In this document: piece by piece, positions 50,306-57,205 of the stretch
Numbering within the stretch: position 1 is the first letter of the stretch
Layout: every line of letters begins with the position of its first letter
NCBI GenBank assembly: GCA_963832245.1
Contig: CAWHTG010000001.1
Coordinates: 62,001 to 126,000 of the forward strand
Length of the DNA stretch: 64,000 nucleotides
Source: JABDBE01 sp963832245
GTDB taxonomy: Bacteria > Acidobacteriota > Terriglobia > Terriglobales > Acidobacteriaceae
Reading direction: 5' to 3'
Notes under the pieces: model-generated
The model's database searches: none
What the model was told of the DNA's origin: nothing
What the model saw: only the letters and a program-made list of their open reading frames with translations
Made by a program: the position numbers and the translations under genes

Positions 50306-51007
50306 ATGAATCTCAATGGTATTAAACTCACTTGGTTAGGTCACGCTACGTTTCGGGTGGAAACGCCCGGTGGCAAAATAATTTTGATTGATCCCTGGGT
50401 CATGGGCAATCCCATGTGTCCGGAGACGGAAAAGAACGTCAAGAAAGTCGACGTTCTGCTTTGCACTCACGGGCACTTCGACCACATCGGAGACGCGGTC
50501 GAAATCGCCAAGAAGCACAATCCCAAAGTGGTCGGCATTCCTGAATTATGTGGATGGCTGGAAAAGAAAGGCGTGAAACGGACGGCATCCATGAATAAGG
50601 GAGGAACGCAAACCGTTGACGACATCAAAGTGACGATGGTTCACGCCGACCATTCCTGCGGCATCAAGGACGGGGACGAGCTTGTTTACGGTGGCGAGGC
50701 GTGCGGCTATGTCGTTGAATTCGCCAACGGCGTGAAGATCTATCACGCCGGTGATACCAACGTATTTGGAGATATGCAAATCATTCGCGAGCTTTACGGG
50801 CCAGAAATCGCGATGATTCCGATTGGCGATCACTACACCATGGGTCCTCGCGAAGCTGCCTATGCCTGTAATCTGTTAAAGCCAAAAACAGTCATCCCCA
50901 TGCACTTCGGAACCTTTCCGGTATTGACCGGAAAGCCGAGTGAGTTACACAAGCTGGTCCCGAAACTAGAAGTCCGGGAATTGAAACCTGGCGAGACAAT
51001 TTCATAA
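50306..51007 (+). CDS. Metallo-beta-lactamase-fold hydrolase, UPF0173 family
   Basis: 233 residues from MNLNGIKLTWLGHATFRVET; an upstream in-frame ATG would lie inside the inverted repeat. Metal-binding motifs: LLCTHGHFDHIGDAVEIAKK (HxHxDH), MVHADHSCGIKDGDE, YHAGDTNVFGDMQIIRELYG and PMHFGTFPVL. The family keeps two metals in the cytosol and hydrolyses unknown substrates. Another palindromic repeat follows the stop. Confidence 0.92.
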   Translation: MNLNGIKLTWLGHATFRVETPGGKIILIDPWVMGNPMCPETEKNVKKVDVLLCTHGHFDHIGDAVEIAKKHNPKVVGIPELCGWLEKKGVKRTASMNKGGTQTVDDIKVTMVHADHSCGIKDGDELVYGGEACGYVVEFANGVKIYHAGDTNVFGDMQIIRELYGPEIAMIPIGDHYTMGPREAAYACNLLKPKTVIPMHFGTFPVLTGKPSELHKLVPKLEVRELKPGETIS

Positions 51008-51018
51008 ATCTTAATGGA

Positions 51019-51066
51019 GGACGGGTGTCTCGCCCGTCCGGCCGAGCAAAGCTTTGCGCGGCTGTC
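51019..51066. repeat. Palindromic repeat (GACGGGCG family)
   Basis: GGACGGGTG-TCT-CGCCCGTCC (one mismatch) at 51019-51039, then GAGCAAAGCTTTGCGCGG. The same two modules occur at 10838-10886, 13361-13450 and 46273-46401. It separates the UPF0173 and O-methyltransferase genes and ends 15 bases before the chosen start. Confidence 0.75.
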
Positions 51067-51081
51067 GGGAAAGGAAACGAA

Positions 51082-51750
51082 TTGGCGAAAGCGAAAAGTA
51101 GCAAGCCGGATTGGCAGATGCCCGGAATCCTGGCCGAGTCTGTCGAGGATTACCTCTATTCCATGCTCCCGCCGCGCGATGAAGTGCTCGCGGAGATGGA
51201 GGCCGAAGCCGCCAAAAGAAAAATTCCTATCGTAGGACCGGCTGTCGGCCGTATTTTGCATCAACTGGCGCTAATGATTGGTGCGAAAACCGTTTTCGAG
51301 ATGGGCTCCGCCATCGGTTACTCGACCATCTGGTGGGCGCGGGCAGTCGGCCAAGGTGGCCTTGTGTTCTACACCGACGGAGATCGCAAGAACGCCGATC
51401 AAGCGCGCGGATATTTCGAGCGGGCTGGAGTCTTATCGCGAATCAACATCACGACTGGCGACGCGCTGGAACTTCTCTCCGAACACAAACAAGAATTCGA
51501 CATTATTTTCAACGACGTCGATAAAGAAGATTATCCGCGCGTCTTCAAGCTGGCACTGCCGCGCCTCCGCAAAGGCGGACTGTTCGTTACTGATAACGTT
51601 CTGTGGAGCGGAAGGGTCGCCCAGAAAACCCCCGCGGATGCTTCGACCAAAGCCATCGTGGAGTTCAACCGTCTGCTCTACAATTCCCAGGATTTGTTTA
51701 CCACGATCCTGCCGATCCGGGATGGGGTTGCGGTGGCGGTTAAAAGATAA
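51082..51750 (+). CDS. SAM-dependent O-methyltransferase (caffeoyl-CoA/catechol OMT type)
   Basis: 222 residues from a TTG with GGGAAAGGAAACGAA upstream; earlier in-frame starts lie in the repeat, and an ATG at 51118 is also possible. Class I SAM motif TVFEMGSAIGYSTIWWARAV (E-x-G-x-G-x-G-like), then GLVFYTDGDRKNADQARGYF, FDIIFNDVDKEDYPRVFKLA and GGLFVTDNVLWSGRVA with the metal-site aspartates and asparagine of the family. Acceptor unknown. It converges on bshB1, with the stops two bases apart. Confidence 0.9.
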   Translation: MAKAKSSKPDWQMPGILAESVEDYLYSMLPPRDEVLAEMEAEAAKRKIPIVGPAVGRILHQLALMIGAKTVFEMGSAIGYSTIWWARAVGQGGLVFYTDGDRKNADQARGYFERAGVLSRINITTGDALELLSEHKQEFDIIFNDVDKEDYPRVFKLALPRLRKGGLFVTDNVLWSGRVAQKTPADASTKAIVEFNRLLYNSQDLFTTILPIRDGVAVAVKR

Positions 51751-51751
51751 G

Positions 51752-52567
51752 TCAAATCGACTTCACAGGAATCAGAGTTAGATCTTCCACCAAGCCCACT
51801 TCCTTCTGTAGGAATGGTTCCGCGTAGGTCACGCCTCCGAGCAGACCATAGAAACGTGCCATGGCTTCGATGCGCGCGCGAATCTCAGCCTGCGCGGGGA
51901 ACAGGTCCTTGCCCGCTTCCTGATCGCTGAACTGCGACCTGTACGCCATTAGCGCCTGGAAGCGCGCCTCGAACAGCTCGGTGATGTCCACAACAAAGGT
52001 CGGCCGCACATCGTAATAGAGCGTCGCATAGATAATTTTGAAGGGGCGGTGCGGCGGCAGCTTTGTAGCGCCCGCATTCTGCCCGCTCCCTTGAGACGCA
52101 CTCGGCAATGCGGGCGAGTCGCCCGCATCCACACTTGCAGCGCGCAGGTCCAACTTTGCTAATCCCGCCAGGAAGCAGGCTTCGTATCCCAACGTCGCGG
52201 CGGTGTAGTGATCCGGATGGCGTCCCTTCCAATACGGGAGGATCACCACTCGTGGTCGTTGCTCGCGGATCACCTGGACCACCTTCAATCGGTTTTCAAA
52301 GGTATTCTCGACTCGCCCATCCGGAATGTCGAGAGCTTGCCGCCAGGAGACGCGCAGTATCTTCGCGGCGTCGGCCGCCTCGCGTGCGCGGTCTTCCGCA
52401 GAACCCCGGGTCCCCATTTCTCCCTGAGTGAGATCGAGGATACCGGTGCGCCGTCCGCGCTGGGCCATTTTCAGCAACGTGCCGCCGCAGGTTTGCTCGA
52501 CGTCGTCGCGGTGGGCAGCAATGGCTAGGACATCCAGCGGCGCAGTGGAGGTGGAAAGAGCGGACAT
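51752..52567 (-). CDS. bshB1: BshB1-type bacillithiol biosynthesis deacetylase (PIG-L family), carrying an internal repeat insertion
   Basis: 271 residues. PIG-L zinc motifs: AHRDDVE at 18-24 (His19, Asp21, Asp22; the usual Pro is Arg) and GRHPDHYTA near 115-123. QALDIPDGRVENTFENRLKV and YGLLGGVTYAEPFLQKEVGL are typical of BshB1, which removes acetyl from GlcNAc-malate in bacillithiol synthesis. Residues 142-168 (RAASVDAGDSPALPSASQGS) form an in-frame insertion encoded by a palindrome-bearing repeat. Starts one base after the DUF190 stop, in the crcB-led operon. No bshA or bshC is in the window, so the bacillithiol role is inferred. Confidence 0.85.
   Translation of the reverse strand: MSALSTSTAPLDVLAIAAHRDDVEQTCGGTLLKMAQRGRRTGILDLTQGEMGTRGSAEDRAREAADAAKILRVSWRQALDIPDGRVENTFENRLKVVQVIREQRPRVVILPYWKGRHPDHYTAATLGYEACFLAGLAKLDLRAASVDAGDSPALPSASQGSGQNAGATKLPPHRPFKIIYATLYYDVRPTFVVDITELFEARFQALMAYRSQFSDQEAGKDLFPAQAEIRARIEAMARFYGLLGGVTYAEPFLQKEVGLVEDLTLIPVKSI
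52063..52135 (-). repeat. GC-rich palindromic element inserted within bshB1
   Basis: Contains GCGGGCGA-G-TCGCCCGC (52110-52126) and CGCCCGCATTCTGCCCGC nearby. It resembles the intergenic GACGGGCG-type repeats in composition and palindromic form but lies in a reading frame, adding about 27 residues between an alpha helix and the next strand of the enzyme. Confidence 0.6.
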
Positions 52568-52568
52568 G

Positions 52569-52898
52569 CTAGTCGAGACTCCCCTGTTCCAGAACCACGT
52601 TTTCGCGCACGATCAAGCGATGGGCCGCCATCTCTTTCAATGTGGGTAGGACACGGTTCACATGCTCATCCGTATCGACGAAAATGATGATCACAGGAAG
52701 CTTTCCTCCAGCATCTACAAGGTGACTGGTTTGAACTTGGTGCCGCCCAAGAAAACCTGCCACCGCATGGATTGCGGTGGCGGCATAGACGTTTTCCCGC
52801 CGCAGGTAGTTGAGGATCTCCACGTGCAACGGCCGGTGATGCCACTGGTCGGCTTCGTTGAGGTAGATAGTAACTTGGACAGCCATCGCGTCTGGCAT
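52569..52898 (-). CDS. DUF190 (PII-like) protein, partner of the fluoride channel
   Basis: 109 residues from MPDAMAVQVTIYLNEADQWH; a second ATG at 52886 is equally plausible. The DUF190 pattern is visible: VTIYLNEADQWHHRPLHVEI, then LRRENVYAATAIHAVAGFLG and LPVIIIFVDTDEHVNRVLPT. PII-like DUF190 proteins are frequently encoded next to crcB and are thought to regulate or assist fluoride export. The start follows the crcB stop by one base, so it is in the same operon. Confidence 0.88.
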   Translation of the reverse strand: MPDAMAVQVTIYLNEADQWHHRPLHVEILNYLRRENVYAATAIHAVAGFLGRHQVQTSHLVDAGGKLPVIIIFVDTDEHVNRVLPTLKEMAAHRLIVRENVVLEQGSLD

Positions 52899-52899
52899 T

Positions 52900-53274
52900 T
52901 TACAGCACCCGCGCCAGAGCCATGCCGGCCAACGCTCCACCAAGGCAAAGTAAATTGTTGCTAAGGATGTTGGTGAAAAGCAGAAGCCACTGTCCCTGCT
53001 CGAAGTAAGCCATGGTTTCAAACGCATAACTGGAGAAGGTGGTAAACGACCCGCAGAATCCGACAACGACCAGCAAGCGCCACCGCGGGTCCGCGAGCAC
53101 TCTTTCTGTGGTCCAGACGACGAAGAAGCCGACAATCAGGCTGCCTGCGATATTGATGAACAGCGTGCCGTAAGGAAAGATGGGGCCCAATTCTTTCGCG
53201 GCGAATCGGCTTATGAGATAGCGGGTATTGGCGCCGACAATTGCGCCGAGCGAAATGATTAGAAGATCGATCAC
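52900..53274 (-). CDS. crcB: Fluoride channel CrcB/Fluc
   Basis: 124 residues, four membrane helices. Motifs: ISLGAIVGANTRYLISRF, FPYGTLFINIAGSLIVGFFV (GTLxVN-type), and VVGFCGSFTTFSSYAFET, the family signature with the polar track. Works as a dual-topology dimer letting fluoride leave the cell. Start is GTG, with AGGAG 9 bases upstream; a fluoride riboswitch occupies the leader and its final hairpin pairs with that AGGAG. Confidence 0.95.
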   Translation of the reverse strand: MIDLLIISLGAIVGANTRYLISRFAAKELGPIFPYGTLFINIAGSLIVGFFVVWTTERVLADPRWRLLVVVGFCGSFTTFSSYAFETMAYFEQGQWLLLFTNILSNNLLCLGGALAGMALARVL

Positions 53275-53366
53275 GATGGAGTTCTCCTACAAAATTTGTA
53301 GGAGTTATCAGCCGGAGCTTCCTCGTGCGATCCAGGCGGTTATGGCGAACTCCATCGCCGCAGTGA
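53275..53366 (-). promoter_or_regulatory. Fluoride (crcB) riboswitch with start-site-masking expression platform
   Basis: On the minus strand the leader reads GGCGATGGAGTTCGCC ATAACCGCC (53359-53335) and later GGCTGATAACTCCTAC (53313-53298), the conserved blocks of the crcB-motif fluoride aptamer. The last block, ACTCCTAC, also pairs with GTAGGAG (53290-53284), which contains the crcB Shine-Dalgarno. Separately, CGATGGAGTTC of the aptamer (53357-53347) is exactly complementary to GAACTCCATCG just before the GTG (53284-53274). Fluoride binding should lock both aptamer strands and free the start site, switching translation on. Confidence 0.9.
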
Positions 53367-53406
53367 TCATATCAAATGAGCCGCGAAGCAGTTAAAAGAT
53401 GCGGCG

Positions 53407-54288
53407 CTACTTCTTCCTCTCTACCAGAAACCGCGCCAACTCCTTCAACGTATCCGCTCGCGAACCGAAGCCGTCGAGCGAATCCAAAGCTTTGTCCACC
53501 AGCGTATCGGCTTTCTTCAGTGACTCGTCGATCCCGAACAGAGCCGGATAGGTCGCTTTTTCTGCCGTTGTGTCTTTGCCCGCAGTCTTTCCCAGTTGCT
53601 CGGACGTCTGGGTGACATCGAGCACGTCATCCACGATCTGGAAGGCCAGGCCGATGGATTTCCCGAAGGTCCTCAACTTCTCGACCGCATCATCGTTCGC
53701 CCCAGCATAAAGTCCGCCGCTCACCACACTCGCGGTGATCAGCGCGGCGGTTTTCGAGCGATGGATGTATTCCAGCATCTTCAAGTCCGGCTTGGTGTGC
53801 TCGGCTTCGAGATCGACAACCTGGCCGCCAATCATGCCCTCAACGGTACCAGTGCCGCGAGCAATCTCTTCGATAATGCGCACCCGCGCCTCCGCCGGAC
53901 AGCGCAACCGTGCCAGCGTTTCATACGCCTGAGTCTGCAGCGCGTCGCCCGCCAAAATAGCAATAGCCTCGCCAAAGACCTTGTGACACGTGGGCCGGCC
54001 TCGGCGCAAATCGTCGTTGTCCAACGCCGGAAGGTCGTCATGGATTAAGGAATATGTATGCAGCATCTCCAGTGCTGCGCCCAACTCTTCGATACCCGCA
54101 GGACGCGAATCGGCGATCATCCTGCCAGCCTCCAAACACAGAATGGGACGCAACCGTTTGCCGCCAGCGAAAACGCTATGGCGCATCGCGCGATGAATGG
54201 AAACCGGGTGTTGCGTGGCCCGCGGCAGTAGACGCTCCAGCGCCGCGTCAGTCAGCTCTCGGCCTGACTCCAGGGTGTCTTTGAGCAT
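53407..54288 (-). CDS. ispA: Polyprenyl (farnesyl/geranylgeranyl) diphosphate synthase
   Basis: 293 residues. First aspartate-rich motif HDDLPALDNDDLRRGRPT (DDLPALDNDD at 84-93), second AFQIVDDVLDVTQTSEQLGK, and MRHSVFAGGKRLRPILCLEA with substrate-binding GGKRLRP. The chain length and sequence fit IspA-type short-chain synthases condensing IPP with DMAPP/GPP. Normally linked with xseB and dxs; here a stand-alone receiver gene lies between it and xseB. Confidence 0.93.
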   Translation of the reverse strand: MLKDTLESGRELTDAALERLLPRATQHPVSIHRAMRHSVFAGGKRLRPILCLEAGRMIADSRPAGIEELGAALEMLHTYSLIHDDLPALDNDDLRRGRPTCHKVFGEAIAILAGDALQTQAYETLARLRCPAEARVRIIEEIARGTGTVEGMIGGQVVDLEAEHTKPDLKMLEYIHRSKTAALITASVVSGGLYAGANDDAVEKLRTFGKSIGLAFQIVDDVLDVTQTSEQLGKTAGKDTTAEKATYPALFGIDESLKKADTLVDKALDSLDGFGSRADTLKELARFLVERKK

Positions 54289-54387
54289 GACGGTGAGTAT
54301 AGCAAGCGCTTTTTGGTGTTTGCGTCTGGAAAATTGGAAAATGAAAAGGACGCCCGCGAAGGCGTCCTCTAAAGTTTGTGGTTAGTT

Positions 54388-54759
54388 TTACGCGGCCGCG
54401 GATTGCGTTATCGAGGCGTTTCTCTTCGCAGCTCGGAGTATGCCCTGAGTGTCAGACGGAGGGCAGACATCCGCAGCGCCAGCGTTTAGGGCAGCTGTCC
54501 ACATTTCTTCATCGGCCAAACGATGCGTGCAAACGATGCAAGCTTTCGGAAACTCATGCGAGAGGTGCTCGACGTCGGATATCGAGGCTGCCTCCATGTC
54601 CAAAATAGCAAGGCCCGCACGGTGCTTGGCGATGTTGGTGCGCAATTCCCCCAGGGACTGAACCTGGCGGACCGAACTGAACGTGTTGGCTAAAGCGGAA
54701 ACGAGAGACTGCGCGACGCTCGAATCGCTCTGGAGCAGTACTACGTTGAGAGGCTGCAT
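54388..54759 (-). CDS. Stand-alone receiver-like (CheY-type) protein
   Basis: 123 residues with the receiver fold: LNVVLLQSDSSVAQSLVSAL, then AGLAILDMEAASISDVEHLS (Asp54 as possible phospho-acceptor) and CIVCTHRLADEEMWTAALNA. The usual N-terminal acid pair is replaced by QSDS and the late lysine by a Pro-Pro segment (DVCPPSD), so it may be a degenerate receiver that does not get phosphorylated normally. The ATG follows GAGGGAAG. It separates xseB from ispA. Confidence 0.75.
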   Translation of the reverse strand: MQPLNVVLLQSDSSVAQSLVSALANTFSSVRQVQSLGELRTNIAKHRAGLAILDMEAASISDVEHLSHEFPKACIVCTHRLADEEMWTAALNAGAADVCPPSDTQGILRAAKRNASITQSAAA

Positions 54760-54878
54760 TACTTCCCTCTGCTTCTACCGCTAGACACGGCGACCGAGCT
54801 GCACCAGCGCGGCACGGGGGAGTGAACGCTGGCACAGACGTTAATACTGATGAGCGGCGTAGCGACCGATGCGGCCAT

Positions 54879-55115
54879 TTATCTCTTCCCCACGCTCTCG
54901 GTCAAGGGCTCAAACGACTCAGCCTGGAGCTTCCCGTTGTGCTTCAGCAGGATTTCCACTTTGCCTTCCGCCTGCTCGAGTTCTTTCCGGCAAGTGGCAG
55001 AGAGTTGCATGCCTTCCTCAAAAAGCGTCAGTGACTTCTCCAAGGGGACTTCTCCCTTTTCAAGCTCCTGCACGATTTTCTCCAGACGCTGGAGGCAATC
55101 TTCAAATTTCGCCAA
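54879..55115 (-). CDS. xseB: Exodeoxyribonuclease VII small subunit
   Basis: 78 residues: MAKFEDCLQRLEKIVQELEK, then GEVPLEKSLTLFEEGMQLS and CRKELEQAEGKVEIL, the complete XseB pattern of two antiparallel helices. TTG start. It assembles with XseA into a single-strand exonuclease; xseA is not in the window. Confidence 0.93.
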   Translation of the reverse strand: MAKFEDCLQRLEKIVQELEKGEVPLEKSLTLFEEGMQLSATCRKELEQAEGKVEILLKHNGKLQAESFEPLTESVGKR

Positions 55116-55205
55116 CGGGTTTCTGCTCCGATCAAGCTATTCTATTCCACTTAGAGATGGAATGTGTCCGATAAAAGATGCACTTTAATGAAGATTTAAC
55201 ATCGG

Positions 55206-57065
55206 CTATACCGAAGTGGGACGAGATGTCCCCAAGGCTTCCAGAACGTCCACGGCCAGGCTATACCGACCCATGGGCGCGCTGATCTGCGCCCCTTGTG
55301 CCATTTCCCGTACCGCGACTAGCATCTCCCGTGCGATTGCGACCCCTTCCTCCCGGGCCGCCTCCGGGGTTTTGGCCCCGACCATGCGCTCCAGAACGGA
55401 ATCCGGAACCGAGACTCGCAATTCGTTCTTCATGAATTCCGCATTGCGCACACTCACCAGTGGCCAGATTCCGGCAACCACCGGAATCCGGCAGTGCTCG
55501 ATCCGGCGCAGAAAGCTCTCCAGCAGGCTGAGATCAAACACCGGCTGGGTCACGACATACTCGGCCCCCGCTTGCACCTTGTATTCAAAGCGACGGATTT
55601 CTTCGTCCATATCGCTTAGCCCGGGGTTGGCGCCGACGCCGATCACGAAAGTCGTGCCCGCTCCAATCGGATTGCCGCCAATGTCGAGACCGCGGTTGAG
55701 GTTGTGAACGATGTTCACCAATCCAATTGCGTCCACGTCAAACACGGCGGTGGCATCGGGATAGCTGCCCATCTTCGGCGGATCGCCGGTAATGCAGATC
55801 AGGTTGCGAATGCCCGTCGCCGCTGCTCCCAGGAGATCGGATTGAATGCCGAGCACATTGCGGTCGCGACAGGTGTAATGCAGAATGGCTTCGATGCCCA
55901 CCTCCTGCTGAATAAGCAACGACAGCGCCTGATTGCTCATGCGCGCCGAGGCCCGCGGACTATCCGGAACATTGATACCGTCTACGCCCACTGACTTAAC
56001 AAAACGTGCGCCTTCAATTTCCTTGCGAATGTCCGTCCCCTTGGGCGGAACGATTTCCACCATGGTCAGGAATTCGCCCGCGGCCAGCTTTGCGCCTAGC
56101 CGGGAACGCTGCTCGAGAGCTACGGCGGCAGTAGCGGCAGGTTTGGCCTGGCCCGTGGATGGCGCCGAGGCCAGCTTCGCCCGAGCATCTCCGACTCGCA
56201 GTGCAGATTTCATCACCCGGGTGTGATCCGGAGTAGTACCGCAGCAGCCGCCAACGATCCGCACACCCGCCGCCACGAACTTTCGCGCATAACTAGCCAT
56301 GTACTCCGGCGAACAAAGATAAATATTCCGGCCCTCGACTGACCGGGGCATTCCCGCATTGGGTTGCGCCGCCAGGGGTACCGAGGTGAGCGCACGCATG
56401 CGTTCAATCGCGTCCAGCATGGCTACCGGGCCGACGCTGCAATTGCAGCCGATAACGTCCGCGCCCCATTCCACCAGCCGCGGGGTAAAAATTTCCGGAG
56501 TGGATCCATCGAGACAATTCCCGTCCTCATCGATGGTGACATGCGCCACCACGGGGATTTTCGGATCCACGTCGCGGGCAGCCAGTATGGCCTGATGAAG
56601 TTCTTCCAGATAGCCGAAGGTTTCGAGCATGAGCAGATCTACGCCGCCTTCCACCAGCGCTGCGATTTGCTCGCGAAAGGCAGTACGAGCTTCCTCAAAA
56701 GAGGTCTTGCCAAGCGGTTCTATCCGTACCCCCAGCGGCCCGACCGAGCCTGCGACCCAGACGTCGAAACTCTTGGCGGCTTCCCGCGCCAACCGTGCTC
56801 CGGCAACATTGATCTCACGCACCTGGCTGGCCATGCTGTGCCGAGCCAGGCGGAACGAATTTCCACCGAAAGTATTGGTTTCAATGATCTCGGCACCTGA
56901 CTGCAGATAATCATGGTGAATGCCCCGGATCAGGTCAGGCTGCGAGACATTCAACTCGTCATAGCAGCGATTGATGAAGATACCCTTGCCATACAGCAGG
57001 GTTCCCATCGCGCCGTCACACAGCACAGCCGATTGTTTTATGCGTGCTAGTAGGTCAGTAGCCAT
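55206..57065 (-). CDS. Bifunctional homocysteine S-methyltransferase / methylenetetrahydrofolate reductase
   Basis: 619 residues from MATDLLARIKQSAVLCDGAM; an upstream in-frame ATG reaches 57188. N-terminal homocysteine methyltransferase domain (about 1-290) with Zn ligands: GCNCSVGP near 205 and GGCCGTTPDH near 272. C-terminal MTHFR domain (about 325-600; LTMVEIVPPKGTDIRKEIEG, NLICITGDPPKMGSYPDATA, FEYKVQAGAEYVVTQPVFDL). The fusion can make methyl-folate and use a methyl donor for methionine synthesis; the N-terminal half is of the Zn-thiolate type and lacks a cobalamin domain, so the methyl donor is uncertain. No S-box riboswitch was seen upstream. Confidence 0.92.
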   Translation of the reverse strand: MATDLLARIKQSAVLCDGAMGTLLYGKGIFINRCYDELNVSQPDLIRGIHHDYLQSGAEIIETNTFGGNSFRLARHSMASQVREINVAGARLAREAAKSFDVWVAGSVGPLGVRIEPLGKTSFEEARTAFREQIAALVEGGVDLLMLETFGYLEELHQAILAARDVDPKIPVVAHVTIDEDGNCLDGSTPEIFTPRLVEWGADVIGCNCSVGPVAMLDAIERMRALTSVPLAAQPNAGMPRSVEGRNIYLCSPEYMASYARKFVAAGVRIVGGCCGTTPDHTRVMKSALRVGDARAKLASAPSTGQAKPAATAAVALEQRSRLGAKLAAGEFLTMVEIVPPKGTDIRKEIEGARFVKSVGVDGINVPDSPRASARMSNQALSLLIQQEVGIEAILHYTCRDRNVLGIQSDLLGAAATGIRNLICITGDPPKMGSYPDATAVFDVDAIGLVNIVHNLNRGLDIGGNPIGAGTTFVIGVGANPGLSDMDEEIRRFEYKVQAGAEYVVTQPVFDLSLLESFLRRIEHCRIPVVAGIWPLVSVRNAEFMKNELRVSVPDSVLERMVGAKTPEAAREEGVAIAREMLVAVREMAQGAQISAPMGRYSLAVDVLEALGTSRPTSV

Positions 57066-57205
57066 TTTCTTCAGAATACAGTCCTTCAGAATACAAGAGG
57101 ACTGCGGCTTTTGCATCTCGGGCTGAGGACGCGCATGGTCGTCGCCAAAATTCTCGGAGTCGCTCTGGTATAATCCGCTTTCTTGCATCTAAATCTCTAT
57201 CCTTC

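Noticed and set aside
57066..57205. SAM or cobalamin riboswitch before the methyltransferase/MTHFR fusion
   Set aside because: None of the conserved riboswitch blocks is present in the leader.
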